A stretch of DNA of 64,000 nucleotides from Singulisphaera sp. GP187 (GTDB lineage Bacteria > Planctomycetota > UBA1135 > UBA2386): NCBI GenBank assembly GCA_945871815.1, contig CAMBXM010000003.1, forward strand, positions 1 to 64,000, given 5' to 3'. Each line of letters opens with the position of its first letter. Positions within the stretch are counted from its first letter, which is position 1. Shown piece by piece: positions 17,268 to 26,573 of this stretch. The position numbers and the translations under genes were made by a program. Under the pieces are notes generated by a model that saw only the letters and a program-made list of their open reading frames with translations, ran no database searches and was not told where the DNA came from.

Positions 17268-18256
17268 GAGTCGCATTCGACGGCGCGCCACTCGACGACG
17301 GCGACGCACTGGGCGTTGCAACGTCGTTCTTGACCGGACTCCGGGCCTACGTCGCTCGGTGGCCCGGCGAAGCCGTGCTGCTGCTGCCAAAGGGCGCGCG
17401 GGACCCCGGCATCGCGACGCTCTTGGTCGTGGCGGCGCCACGCGGCGCGCTCGCACGCCAGTGGGCGCTGCCACGACTCGTGCGCAAGCTGGGGGCAAAG
17501 GTGCTGCACAGCCCCGTCGCCGCGGTTCCGCTCGGCTGCTCGCGTCCCGTCATTGCGACCGTTCACGACCTCCCTTGGCTGTGCGAAGGCAGCGGTGAGT
17601 CCACGTCGCGCCGCCAACGCCTTGCAACCAAGTGGTCCCTGCGGAGCGCCGCAGCCGTGGTCGCACCGTCGCGATTCACCCTCGCCGCCGCGAAAAGGCT
17701 CGTATCGCCGACGACGCGGCTTCGTTGCATCCCGCACGCGACCACGTTGCCGACGACGACGCCGGTGGACCCCGCCCGACGACAGGGTCCGTTGTTGACG
17801 CTCGGCGATGAGCGCCCGCGCAAGAACCGCACGCGAGTTCACGCGGCAATGACACTCGCGCGCAAACTGGACGATCGCGTACCCGAGCCGTGTTTTGCCG
17901 GCCCGCCCTACAACTACGTCGACGATGCGGGCAAGCAGGCGCTGCTGCGCGGTTGCCGCGCGTTGATTCACTGTTCGCTCTTCGAAGGCTTCGGGCTGCC
18001 TGTGCTGGAGGGCCTCGCGCACGGCATTCCGGTGTTGTGTTCGGACCTGCCCCCGCACCGCGAGATCGCTGGCGATACCGCGTTGTTCGTCGATCCGCGC
18101 GACACGGGTGCGATCCGCGACGGCATCATCCGCGTCTGCAGCGACGAGACCCTGAGGCTTCGCCTCGCCACCGCAGGCCCGGTCCGAGCCGCCGACTTTG
18201 CCCCCGGAGTGGTCGCTGCCGCCTGGCGCGCTCTGCATGAGGAACTGTGCCAATGA
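17264..18256 (+). CDS. GT4 family glycosyltransferase (second of three)
   Basis: 330 residues. The N-terminal half is weakly conserved (MRVAFDGAPLDDGDALGVAT). VHDLPWLCEGSGES is the usual linker region, LTLGDERPRKNRTRVHAAM the start of the donor domain and LFEGFGLPVLEGLAHGIPVL the E-x7-E motif. It is somewhat short for the family. ATG 17264 overlaps the stop of the first enzyme and its own stop overlaps the third. The tight coupling suggests the three act one after another on one glycan. Confidence 0.87.
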   Translation: MRVAFDGAPLDDGDALGVATSFLTGLRAYVARWPGEAVLLLPKGARDPGIATLLVVAAPRGALARQWALPRLVRKLGAKVLHSPVAAVPLGCSRPVIATVHDLPWLCEGSGESTSRRQRLATKWSLRSAAAVVAPSRFTLAAAKRLVSPTTRLRCIPHATTLPTTTPVDPARRQGPLLTLGDERPRKNRTRVHAAMTLARKLDDRVPEPCFAGPPYNYVDDAGKQALLRGCRALIHCSLFEGFGLPVLEGLAHGIPVLCSDLPPHREIAGDTALFVDPRDTGAIRDGIIRVCSDETLRLRLATAGPVRAADFAPGVVAAAWRALHEELCQ

Positions 18257-19308
18257 GCCTCCACGTCGCCGTTTCGGGCTGGCTGCTCGGCACGCACTCG
18301 GGCGCAAACCGCCGTTTGCTGGCGCTGTTGACCCACGTGGCCCCGCTCCTCGCCCGCGACGAACGGATCACGGTGCTGCACCGAGCGGACCTGAAAGTGC
18401 CGCAACTGCCACCACGCATCGCCTTCGCGCCAGTCGCGATCGCTGCGGGCCCGCTGTGGCGACGAGCCCTCGGCGAACGATGGCGACTTCGCGCGGCACT
18501 GGCGCAGCTCGGCGCCACGGTCTGCGATCACGGGTTCCTGCCGACCCCCACCGTGACGACCCCGCTGGCGTTGACGATCCACGATGTGCGCGATCTCGAC
18601 GGCCACGGTCGCCGCGCCAGATGGCTAGCGCAGCTTGCACTGCGGCACGCCGCCGCGCGGGCGCAGTGCATCGTCGTGCCGAGCGAATTCACGGCTCTGC
18701 GCGTCCGTTCGACGGCACCCGGAGCCCGCATTGAAGTCGTCGGCAACGGCGTCGACCTCACCGGCCGCGGGGTAACCAGCGATGCAGTGCAGGGCCCGCT
18801 GCTTCACGTCGGCCACCTCGAATCACGCAAGAACCTCGACCTCTTGCTGCGCGCATTGGCCTTGATGAACCAGGACCAGAGGCCTGAGCTGTGGCTCGCG
18901 GGCGCCGACGCGGGCTGCGGCGAGACACTGCGCAAGACCGCGGCGACGCTGGGCATCGCCGAACGCGTTCGGTTCCTCGGCATCGTCGACGAACGATCGC
19001 TCACGCAGCTCTACTCACGAGCCCGCGCAGTCGTGGTGCCATCGCGCCACGAGGGCTTCGGCCTGTGCGCACTCGAAGGACTCGCCCACGGCCGCCCCGT
19101 TCTCGTCGCGGATGCCGCGGCGTTGCCTGAAGTCGTGGGCGACGCGGGCATCGTCCTGCCTGCCGAACAGCCTGAGGCTTGGGCCTCGGCGCTGTTGCAA
19201 CTGGACGACAGCAATGACGCGCGCGCGCGACGGCGACGACGCGCCGAACACTATTCGTGGGCCAACGCCGCGGCGCGCATGTTGGCCGTCTGGCGTTCGC
19301 TCGGCTGA
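18253..19308 (+). CDS. GT4 family glycosyltransferase (third of three)
   Basis: 351 residues. GT-B enzyme with the acceptor-side start VAVSGWLLGTHSGANRRLLALL, TIHDVRDLDGHGRRARWLAQ, PLLHVGHLESRKNLDLLLRAL and RHEGFGLCALEGLAHGRPVL with E-x7-E. ATG 18253 is chosen for its four-base overlap with the previous stop; an in-frame GTG at 18247 would add two residues. The operon ends here, with the convergent FHA gene 16 bases further on. Confidence 0.88.
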   Translation: MSLHVAVSGWLLGTHSGANRRLLALLTHVAPLLARDERITVLHRADLKVPQLPPRIAFAPVAIAAGPLWRRALGERWRLRAALAQLGATVCDHGFLPTPTVTTPLALTIHDVRDLDGHGRRARWLAQLALRHAAARAQCIVVPSEFTALRVRSTAPGARIEVVGNGVDLTGRGVTSDAVQGPLLHVGHLESRKNLDLLLRALALMNQDQRPELWLAGADAGCGETLRKTAATLGIAERVRFLGIVDERSLTQLYSRARAVVVPSRHEGFGLCALEGLAHGRPVLVADAAALPEVVGDAGIVLPAEQPEAWASALLQLDDSNDARARRRRRAEHYSWANAAARMLAVWRSLG

Positions 19309-19324
19309 TGCCGGGCGGCGTCGC

Positions 19325-20014
19325 TCAGGACACGAGCGTCATCGCCAGATAGCCGACGCCCGCGGCCGCGGCGATGACGCCGACGACGATTGCCGCACGC
19401 ACGCCGTTGCTCATCTGGGCAAGGTCGTCGCCGAGTGCGCCGCGTTCGGCCTGTTGGGAGAACTGCAGCACGCGCGGCTTCTGCGCGAGCACCGGTTCGC
19501 CACCACCGACACTCTTGGCAGCAGCGGCGCCGGCGCGACCCGTCGGCAGGGCCTTGCGGACTTCCACCACCTCGTCCGCAAACTCGACCAGACCACCACC
19601 ACGCGCAGGCTGCGGGGGCGGCTCGATCGCAGGCGCGGGGGTCAATGCAGGCCGCGGATTCGGCGCCGTCGGTCTTGGCGCTGGCGCGTCGTCGCCGAAC
19701 AGATCGACGCCATCACTGGGGGGAGCGGCCGCCGTGGCGATCGCTTCGCGGTAAGTCAGTGTCGTGGCGCCGATCTGGATCACGTCCCCATCCCGCAGCA
19801 CCCGCTTCTGCACCGGCTTGCCGTTCAGCAACGTACCGTTGCTGCTGCCGAGATCTTCGATCTCGACCACGCCACCTTCGGCGACGAACCGAGCATGACG
19901 GCGCGAGGCTTTGGTGTCGTCGATGACGACGTCGCAGCCGACGATGCGGCCGAGGGTGAGCCCGTCGCGGATCAAAACAGTGCGTCCGTCGGAGATCTGA
20001 AGTTGACCCGTCAC
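19325..20014 (-). CDS. FHA domain protein with C-terminal membrane anchor
   Basis: 229 residues. Residues about 1-92 form an FHA domain that would bind phosphothreonine: LTLGRIVGCDVVIDD, KASRRHARFVAEGG and EDLGSSNGTLLNGKPV, all key residues (GR, SRxH, SNG) present. A proline- and alanine-rich linker follows (about 95-150). The last 22 residues (AIVVGVIAAAAGVGYLAMTLVS) form a single membrane helix, so the protein is tail-anchored with the FHA domain in the cytoplasm. No kinase gene is seen close by. Divergent from the ABC operon. Confidence 0.9.
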   Translation of the reverse strand: MTGQLQISDGRTVLIRDGLTLGRIVGCDVVIDDTKASRRHARFVAEGGVVEIEDLGSSNGTLLNGKPVQKRVLRDGDVIQIGATTLTYREAIATAAAPPSDGVDLFGDDAPAPRPTAPNPRPALTPAPAIEPPPQPARGGGLVEFADEVVEVRKALPTGRAGAAAAKSVGGGEPVLAQKPRVLQFSQQAERGALGDDLAQMSNGVRAAIVVGVIAAAAGVGYLAMTLVS

Positions 20015-20105
20015 GTCGCCTAGCCTAGCGCCGAGCGAACGACCTCACCACCGCGCACAGTTCGGTGCTTGACGGCACCACCCGCGCATCGCGACCATCG
20101 CCCCG

Positions 20106-20984
20106 ATGGCCGCCATCTCGGTCCGCCAGTTGTGCGTCACGTTCCCTGGCCGCTGGCGGAAGCCCGCGGTCCAGGCGCTGCTGCCGCTGGACCTCGAGGT
20201 GCAGCCCGGCGCGATCGTCGGCGTGCTGGGCCAGAACGGCTCGGGCAAGACCACGTTGCTGCGCGTGCTGGCCGGCCTGCAGGACTGGAGCGCTGGGACC
20301 GCAACCGTGCTTGGCCGACCGCCAGGTGACGGGATCCTCGTTCGGCGAGTCGCGTGGCAGCCCGATGGCCCTCCCCCACTGGCGATGCTCAACGGCCGCG
20401 AAGTACTGCAGTGGTTTGGTAGCCAACTCGGTCTCGAAAACGACCTCGCCGATGCCCGCGTCGACGAGTGGCTTTCGTACTTCGAACTTCAGCACGCAAG
20501 CAGGCGAGCGGTACGCACCTACAGCAGCGGCATGCAGCGGCGGCTGCTGCTCGCCGCATCGCTGCTGGGCGAACCCGAGGTGATGCTGCTCGATGAGCCG
20601 ACCTCGGGCCTCGATCCAGTCGGCTCCGAACTCGCGATGGCGGCGCTTCGTCAGTGTGCACGCAAGGGCGCGGCGATCGTGATGGCCTCCCATCACCTGC
20701 TGGAAGTCGAACAACTCTGCTCCGACGTGCTCGTGTTGCACGAAGGTCGGTGCGCGCTCCGCGGCACGCTCGACGAACTGCTCGGTAGCGGCGACCGGTC
20801 GCTGGTCGTGCGCGGACTCGCCGAGGACGCTTTGCCGGCGATTCGCGCCGCCATCACTGCGCACGGCGGCACGCTCGTGCGCAGCGAAGCGCAGCGCCAA
20901 CACCTCTACGCGCTCTATCGCCAGCTCGCGGTGCGGCCGCCGAGCGGCACCGTGCCAGCGGTGGACCACCGCGGCGCCAACTGA
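20106..20984 (+). CDS. ABC transporter ATP-binding protein
   Basis: 292-residue nucleotide-binding domain of an ABC exporter: Walker A GQNGSGKTT, a Q-loop near VRRVAWQPDG, signature YSSGMQRRLLLAASLL, Walker B VMLLDEPTSGLDP and the switch histidine in MASHHLLEVEQLC. The signature is SSGMQ instead of LSGGQ, which is usual in the ABC-2 exporter group. The next gene, three bases downstream, is a membrane protein that is its likely partner. The substrate is unknown. Confidence 0.92.
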   Translation: MAAISVRQLCVTFPGRWRKPAVQALLPLDLEVQPGAIVGVLGQNGSGKTTLLRVLAGLQDWSAGTATVLGRPPGDGILVRRVAWQPDGPPPLAMLNGREVLQWFGSQLGLENDLADARVDEWLSYFELQHASRRAVRTYSSGMQRRLLLAASLLGEPEVMLLDEPTSGLDPVGSELAMAALRQCARKGAAIVMASHHLLEVEQLCSDVLVLHEGRCALRGTLDELLGSGDRSLVVRGLAEDALPAIRAAITAHGGTLVRSEAQRQHLYALYRQLAVRPPSGTVPAVDHRGAN

Positions 20985-20987
20985 GCC

Positions 20988-21959
20988 ATGCGCACGCTCT
21001 GGTTCGCCTGCCGCCAAAGCCTACTCTGGGCGCTGCCCGCGACTGCGCTCGCCCTTGCCGTGCTCTGGATCGGGGTGGCGACCACCGGGACGGGGACACC
21101 TTGGTTGCACGTAGCAGCGTTCCTGCCGGTCGTGGCCAGCAGCCTCTCGGCGGTCGCCTTCTGGCCGCCATTCGCAACGGATGCGCGCGGTGCCGAGCTC
21201 GTTCGCCGCACCACCAAGGGCCCGCTGCACGGCATGCCGACGGCGACCCTGGGTGCCCTGCTCGCAGCCGCAGCGTGCCTCTTGCTGCTGGCGGTGGCGG
21301 CGAGCCCGCTCGTGCCGGAGCCCCGCGCCCACCATCGGTTGCGGGCGCACGAACGCCCCTTGCTCGACGACGGCCGAATCGAACTCTCCTTTGCGCTGCC
21401 CGAGGACTGCGTCGAGCTACAACTCCGCCCCGTCGTACTGATGCCGCGCGCGGCCCCCGAAGCCACGAGCCTGCAGATCGCGATCGACGGCAAGGAGCTT
21501 GCGGCCGGACCAGTGATGATCTTCGGCGATCGGCAGCTCGTGCGCGTGCCGCTCGAACGAGGCTCCGGGACGACCGTCGCGCTGCGGCGGATTTCCGGCA
21601 ACCTGCCGCTGTGGTTCGATGCTGCCGCGGTGCTAGCCGTCGACGGCAGTGGCCCCCCTCGCCTACTCGGTTGCGCGCTGGCGTTTTCGGTCTGGTTGCT
21701 ACCGCTCTGGGTCACGCTCGGAACGGCGATGTTGCTGTCGCGATGGCTGCGGCAGCCAATGGCCCTGGTGGTGGCGGGCGTGGCACTAGTACTTCAGTCG
21801 CTGGGTCAAGTTGGCCCGGCAACTGCGGCTGTCACGCTGTGCGCACGCGGGCACTGGCTGCTGACTGAGCCGATATTCTGGCCGTGCATCACTTCCCTCG
21901 GTGCCGGTGTCGCGGCGATGATCGCCGCAATGGCACTTCGCGCAGAGCACCGGCGGTGA
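20988..21959 (+). CDS. Polytopic membrane protein, probable ABC permease subunit
   Basis: 323 residues. I see hydrophobic segments at about 13-30, 38-60 and 85-105, then a polar block of about 110 residues with beta-like alternation (about 110-220), then segments near 225-250, 258-278 and 285-315. That suggests six helices with one large outside loop between helices 3 and 4. No family motif is recognised. Its place directly behind an ABC ATPase and its coupling to the next gene (GTGA) support a transport role; this is inference. Confidence 0.7.
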   Translation: MRTLWFACRQSLLWALPATALALAVLWIGVATTGTGTPWLHVAAFLPVVASSLSAVAFWPPFATDARGAELVRRTTKGPLHGMPTATLGALLAAAACLLLLAVAASPLVPEPRAHHRLRAHERPLLDDGRIELSFALPEDCVELQLRPVVLMPRAAPEATSLQIAIDGKELAAGPVMIFGDRQLVRVPLERGSGTTVALRRISGNLPLWFDAAAVLAVDGSGPPRLLGCALAFSVWLLPLWVTLGTAMLLSRWLRQPMALVVAGVALVLQSLGQVGPATAAVTLCARGHWLLTEPIFWPCITSLGAGVAAMIAAMALRAEHRR

Positions 21960-22729
21960 GGCAACTCGCACCGGTCGTGACCCTCTGTCTGTTCGGCGCG
22001 GCATACGCGCTGGGCGGCGAGGCCAAAGCGGTCGAAGACTCGATTGCGGCGCTGGTGCGCCCACTGACGCTGCCGTTTCTGTGGCGATCGCTCGCGGACG
22101 CCACTGCTCATGGCGATCCACGCGAGGCCTGGGAGGCGGCGCAACTGCTGCTCGAAGCGACGCCGGGCTGGGCCGACGGTCACACCGTGTTCGCCTTTCG
22201 CTACGCGCTGGACGGCGGTGACGCCGTCTTGCCGAAGGCGGCGCGCGAAGTCGCCGCCTTCGACCGTCTGCGCCTTTCGCTGCGCCTGCTCGAAGACGCC
22301 CGCGCCGAATGTGGCAAGCGGGAGCCTCAAGTGTTGTCCGACATGGCCTGGCTGGTCGAACTCGCGGTGCGCAACGAACCAGGCATCGCCGCACACCTAG
22401 GCACCGACCCTGCGGTGCTGGCCGATCGCTATCTCGAGCAAGCTGAGGCACTTGGAGCCGGCCGCATGGTCTTGGAGCAGAGGCTCTACGAGGTTCCGCG
22501 GTTGTGCGCAGCGTTCTTGCGCGCCGGCGATCGCGAGCGCGCCCTGGCGGTGCTCGACGAGGCCATCCGCCGCGCTGGCCAGCAGCCGGATCCGGCTCTG
22601 GCGCACGAGTGGCGGTCGACCCTGCTGGCAGTCCGCGGCGATTTGCGCGGCGACGGCGAGGATGCCGCCGGGCGCGAACTTCGGAAAGCCGATGCGCGGC
22701 TGCAACCCCTGGCCCCGTTCCTCCGATAG
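21956..22729 (+). CDS. Helical repeat protein, third gene of ABC operon
   Basis: 257 residues. A short hydrophobic N-terminus (LAPVVTLCLFGAAYALGG) may be a signal peptide. The rest is helical, with TPR-like spacing: AWEAAQLLLEATPGWADGHTVF, LSDMAWLVELAVRNEP and RLCAAFLRAGDRERALAVLDEAIRR. I do not recognise a named family. GTG 21956 overlaps the stop of the membrane protein, so it is probably part of the same transport or envelope unit. Confidence 0.68.
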   Translation: MRQLAPVVTLCLFGAAYALGGEAKAVEDSIAALVRPLTLPFLWRSLADATAHGDPREAWEAAQLLLEATPGWADGHTVFAFRYALDGGDAVLPKAAREVAAFDRLRLSLRLLEDARAECGKREPQVLSDMAWLVELAVRNEPGIAAHLGTDPAVLADRYLEQAEALGAGRMVLEQRLYEVPRLCAAFLRAGDRERALAVLDEAIRRAGQQPDPALAHEWRSTLLAVRGDLRGDGEDAAGRELRKADARLQPLAPFLR

Positions 22730-22747
22730 CCAAAGCAGCACCGGGCC

Positions 22748-23533
22748 ATGTTCGACAGCCTCGTAGAGACCATCGCCGAGTATCCGTACATCGGCATCGC
22801 CATGGTCTTCGCGATCTGCGCGATCGGCTTGCCGCTGCCCGAGGAGCTGGTGCTGATCGCTGCTGGCTACGTATGCGCGAAGTTCCCCGAGAAGGCATCG
22901 CTGCACTGGATGATGATCTGGTGCGCAACCTCGATCGTCAGTTTCGACCTCGTGCCCTATCTGCTGGGTCGGGTCTTCGGGGCGCGGTTGCTGCGCATTC
23001 GCTGGTTGCGCGTCATCGTCACGCGACGGCGGCTGGCTGACTTCGACCGCTGGTTCCGCAAACGCGGCGACTTGGTCATCTTCTTTGCACGCTTTCTCGC
23101 CGGCATTCGCACGATTGCGTTCTTCACTGCCGGCGTGATGAAGATGCCAGCGCAGCGATTCCTGCTGCTCGACGGCCTCGGCATCACGATCATCGTCCCG
23201 CTGATGATCTGGATCGGCCACCGCGGCGCCGGCGTCATCGATGTGGTGATCGAACGGGTCCAAGCGGTCGAACGCGGCTTGGTGTGGACGATCCTTGGGG
23301 CAGCCGTGGTGCTGGGGGTCTGGTGGCTCGGGCGCCGCCGCGCCCGACGCCGCGCCAGCGCGGAAGGCCCGACGGAGACGTTTGTCGAGCCGCAATTGCC
23401 GGTGCAAAGAGACATCATCGACCTGCCGCCGATGGCAAATGCCGAAGCCGTCGAGCCGGCGGCGGTGGACATCGAGAGGCGCCCAGAGGGCACCACGCCC
23501 GACGACAGCGCGCCGGCTTCGCACAAACCCTGA
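22748..23533 (+). CDS. DedA family (VTT domain) membrane protein
   Basis: 261 residues. Residues 1-190 match the DedA/SNARE-associated family, which acts in undecaprenyl-phosphate and phospholipid flipping: AICAIGLPLPEELVLIAAGYV with the acidic re-entrant loop, the RFLAGIRTIAFFTAGVMKMP arginine motif and a last helix before residue 195. The final 60 residues are charged, proline-rich and probably disordered in the cytoplasm. It stands 18 bases after the ABC operon and may be read through from it. Confidence 0.9.
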   Translation: MFDSLVETIAEYPYIGIAMVFAICAIGLPLPEELVLIAAGYVCAKFPEKASLHWMMIWCATSIVSFDLVPYLLGRVFGARLLRIRWLRVIVTRRRLADFDRWFRKRGDLVIFFARFLAGIRTIAFFTAGVMKMPAQRFLLLDGLGITIIVPLMIWIGHRGAGVIDVVIERVQAVERGLVWTILGAAVVLGVWWLGRRRARRRASAEGPTETFVEPQLPVQRDIIDLPPMANAEAVEPAAVDIERRPEGTTPDDSAPASHKP

Positions 23534-23641
23534 CGCCGAGCGGATGCAGGGGCTCGGATCCTTGCCCCCGAACGACCTCGGCGGCTATGGTGCTGGCCCC
23601 TTTTGCCGCCGGATCGTCCCCCGGCCCTTCACGATCACTCC

Positions 23642-25753
23642 ATGTACGTCCTTTGGAACGTCCTGTCGCTCGCCATTGCTGTGGCGAGCATTTTCTACGC
23701 GGTATCCCTGTTCAAGCAGATCATGACCAAGGATCCCGGTGATGAGGTGATGCAAAAGATCGCCCGCGCCGTGCAAGAGGGTGGCCGCGCGTTCCTTCAC
23801 GCCGAATACAAGTGGCTAGCGGTCTTCGTGGTGGTGGTCTTCGCCCTGCTCTGCTTGGGTAGCGAAGCGAGCTTCCTCGGCTGGAAGACGGCCATCGCAT
23901 TTCTGATGGGTTCGGTCGCTTCCGCCGGTGCCGGCTACTTCGGCATGCACTGCGCCACGCGCGCGGCCGTACGCACGACGCAGGCGGCAAAGACCAGCCT
24001 CGGCGCTGCGCTCGACGTGGCGTTCAAGTCGGGCACGGTCATGGGCATGACGGTCGTCGGTCTCGGGCTGATGGGCATCACGGTGCTGATGCTGGCCTAC
24101 CGCGGAGACATGGCGAACAACGCGCCCAACTTCGTCAACTACGTGCTCGGCTTCAGCTTCGGCGCCAGCTCGATCGCACTGTTTGCCCGCGTCGGTGGCG
24201 GCATCTACACCAAGGCGGCGGACGTCGGCGGCGACCTCGTCGGCAAGGTCGAGGCCGGCATCCCCGAGGACGATCCGCGCAACCCGGCGGTCATCGCCGA
24301 CAACGTCGGTGACAACGTCGGCGACGTCGCCGGCATGGGCGCGGACCTGTTCGAGAGCTACGTCGGCGCGATCATCTCGACCTCCATCATCGGCTTCGGC
24401 CTGGTCCCGGTGGGGCTCGAAGGCGACGCGCAGATCGCCGCCATGACCAACCTGCTGATGTACCCAATCGTGCTGTCGGCACTGGGCATCATCGCGAGCT
24501 TCTACGGCACGTTCCGCGTCAAGGTAACGGACGAAAGCAAGCTGTCGGCAGCGCTGTTCGGCGGCCTGATCGCGGCCTCGGGTGCATTGATCGTCGGTGG
24601 CGCTCTGGTCACCTGGGTGATGAAGCCGCAGCCGGCAATCGTGGACGCCGTAGGCACGTCGACTGCGGTGTTCTACGGCGAGTGGAGCGTCTACCTCGCG
24701 ATGGTGATCGGCCTCGTGGTCGGCGTGATCATCGGCAAGGTCACGGAGTACTACACGTCGGAGAAGATGGCGCCGGCGCAGATGATTGCCGAGCAGTCGA
24801 AGACCGGCGCGGCGACCAACATCATCTACGGCCTCGCCACTGGCATGGCCTCGACGTGGATCCCGACCGTACTGCTGGCGATCGCGATCTACTTCTGCAA
24901 CATGCTCGCGGGCATCTATGGCATCTGTGTGGCGGCCGTCGGCATGCTGAGCACACTCGGCATCTCGCTCGGCGTCGACGCCTACGGCCCGGTCGCCGAC
25001 AACGCCGGCGGTCTTGCCGAGATGTCGCACCAGCCGCCGGAAGTGCGCAAGCGCACCGACATGCTGGACGCCACCGGCAACACCACCGCCGCGATCGGCA
25101 AGGGCTTCGCCATTGGTTCGGCGGCACTGACGGCACTGGCACTGTTCGCGGCCTACAAGGTTGCAGCCTCCCGCATGGAAGGCGGCGTCAACCTCAGCCT
25201 CGACAACGCCGACGTCGTCATGGGCCTGCTGCTCGGTGCGATGCTGCCGTTCGTGTTCTCGTCGATGGCGATGAAGGCCGTCGGCAAGGCCGCGAACGCG
25301 ATGGTCGAAGAAGTGCGCCGCCAGTTCCGCGAGATCCCGGGTCTCAAGGACGGCACCGGCACCCAGCCCGCTGACTACGCGCGCTGCGTCGCGATCTCAA
25401 CGGAAGGCGCCCTGCGCGAAATGGTCGTCCCCGGCCTCCTCGCCGTCGTCGCCCCGGTCGTCGTCGGCATGATCTTCGGTCGCGCCGCAGTCGGCGGCCT
25501 GCTCGCCGGCTCGACGGCCGCAGGCGTGATGATGGCACTGTTCATGGCCAACGCCGGCGGTGCTTGGGACAACGCGAAGAAGTACATCGAAGCTGGCCAC
25601 CTCGGCGGCAAAGGCAGCGACACGCACAAGGCTGCGGTTACCGGCGACACCGTCGGGGACCCCTTCAAGGACACGGCCGGCCCGTCGATCAACATCCTGA
25701 TGAAGTTGATGACGATCGCCTCGCTGCTCGCATTGCCACTGTTCAAGGCCTGA
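23642..25753 (+). CDS. hppA: Membrane-bound ion-pumping pyrophosphatase, K+-dependent type
   Basis: 703 residues with about 16 membrane helices. It hydrolyses pyrophosphate and pumps H+ or Na+ out of the cytoplasm. The substrate site is unmistakable: VGGGIYTKAADVGGDLVGKVE, then DDPRNPAVIADNVGDNVGD and DLFESYVGA. A second acidic loop is DAYGPVADNAGGLAEM, and the last is GGAWDNAKKYIEAG with GDTVGDPFKDTAGPSIN. The segment DATGNTTAAIGKGFAIGSAA has alanine where K+-independent enzymes have lysine, so a K+-dependent type is inferred. ATG 23642 gives the normal N-terminal helix. Its pumped ion is not decided. Confidence 0.95.
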   Translation: MYVLWNVLSLAIAVASIFYAVSLFKQIMTKDPGDEVMQKIARAVQEGGRAFLHAEYKWLAVFVVVVFALLCLGSEASFLGWKTAIAFLMGSVASAGAGYFGMHCATRAAVRTTQAAKTSLGAALDVAFKSGTVMGMTVVGLGLMGITVLMLAYRGDMANNAPNFVNYVLGFSFGASSIALFARVGGGIYTKAADVGGDLVGKVEAGIPEDDPRNPAVIADNVGDNVGDVAGMGADLFESYVGAIISTSIIGFGLVPVGLEGDAQIAAMTNLLMYPIVLSALGIIASFYGTFRVKVTDESKLSAALFGGLIAASGALIVGGALVTWVMKPQPAIVDAVGTSTAVFYGEWSVYLAMVIGLVVGVIIGKVTEYYTSEKMAPAQMIAEQSKTGAATNIIYGLATGMASTWIPTVLLAIAIYFCNMLAGIYGICVAAVGMLSTLGISLGVDAYGPVADNAGGLAEMSHQPPEVRKRTDMLDATGNTTAAIGKGFAIGSAALTALALFAAYKVAASRMEGGVNLSLDNADVVMGLLLGAMLPFVFSSMAMKAVGKAANAMVEEVRRQFREIPGLKDGTGTQPADYARCVAISTEGALREMVVPGLLAVVAPVVVGMIFGRAAVGGLLAGSTAAGVMMALFMANAGGAWDNAKKYIEAGHLGGKGSDTHKAAVTGDTVGDPFKDTAGPSINILMKLMTIASLLALPLFKA

Positions 25754-25814
25754 CGCCAGCGGCGGACACCGCCCTGGTAGCCACCCCTCCGGTGCGCCGT
25801 ACGCGCGACGACTG

Positions 25815-25898
25815 TCCCTCGCGCGCACGCACCGGTCCCTCGCGCGCACGCACCGGCCCCTCGCGCGCACGCACCGGGCCTCGCGCGGGCGCACCGGG
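25815..25898. repeat. 21-bp tandem repeat, four copies
   Basis: Unit TCCCTCGCGCGCACGCACCGG at 25815-25835, repeated at 25836, 25857 and, with changes, 25878. It lies in the 310-base gap between hppA and rsfS. The rest of the gap shows no gene. The unit is rich in CG steps and the length is a multiple of three, but no credible protein covers it. Confidence 0.9.
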
Positions 25899-26063
25899 GC
25901 GAGACCGCAGCGCCGTCGTCTTTCGCGCCTGGTTCGCGGAACGGACCCGTGGGGGCTTACGCCGCGTGAGGCGTCCGATACATTCACGCCAACTTGTTCG
26001 CCCCGCAGCGCGCCCTTTCTAGCGTGCGCCGCCCCAGTAGCCTCCTACCGACCCACTGCGCCT

Positions 26064-26573
26064 TTGAGTTCACGACCTGCTCCCGAGCCCGTCCCCGCAA
26101 CCACCTCTTCTCGAACGGTGCACACGCCAAAGGCAGCGACCACGGACTTCGCCCGCCAACTGGCGGCTTCGCTGGCCGAGAAGCAAGGCGAGGAGATCGC
26201 CATCATCGATGTGCACAGCGCGCTCGCCATCGTCGACTACTTCGTGATCGCAACGGTGCGGAGCACGCGGCAGGCACAGGCTCTCGCCAAGGAGCTGGAC
26301 CAAGAGGTCAAGCACTCGCGCGGCCGGCGCAAGCACAACCAGGGCGGCATGGAGACGGATGACAGCAACTGGGTGTTGCTCGACTTCGACGAAGTCGTCG
26401 TTCACCTGTTCTTGCCAGAAGCGCGCACCTACTACGCCATCGAGAGCCTGTTTGCCGATGCGCCGCGCATTGAGGCACCCGTTGCGACGACACGCCCAGT
26501 CGAAGCCGCTCCAGTGCTGAAGCCCATCCGCCGCCGACTACGGCTGTCACCGCCGGCGGACGACGCCAAATAG
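26064..26573 (+). CDS. rsfS: Ribosomal silencing factor RsfS
   Basis: RsfS (Iojap family) binds ribosomal protein uL14 and blocks subunit joining when nutrients are low. Residues about 28-130 match the family: LAEKQGEEIAIIDVHSALAIVDYFVIAT, RQAQALAKELDQEVK and WVLLDFDEVVVHLFLPEARTYYAIESLF with the conserved W-x7-D-x-VVH-F pattern. At 169 residues it exceeds the usual 105-120, with a polar N-terminal part and a basic proline-rich tail. TTG 26064 is the longest start; GTG 26118 is an alternative that trims the non-conserved start. Confidence 0.9.
   Translation: MSSRPAPEPVPATTSSRTVHTPKAATTDFARQLAASLAEKQGEEIAIIDVHSALAIVDYFVIATVRSTRQAQALAKELDQEVKHSRGRRKHNQGGMETDDSNWVLLDFDEVVVHLFLPEARTYYAIESLFADAPRIEAPVATTRPVEAAPVLKPIRRRLRLSPPADDAK

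Noticed and set aside
25815-25898. Possible CRISPR array
   Set aside because: The 21-bp units are directly adjacent with no spacers, and no cas gene is present.
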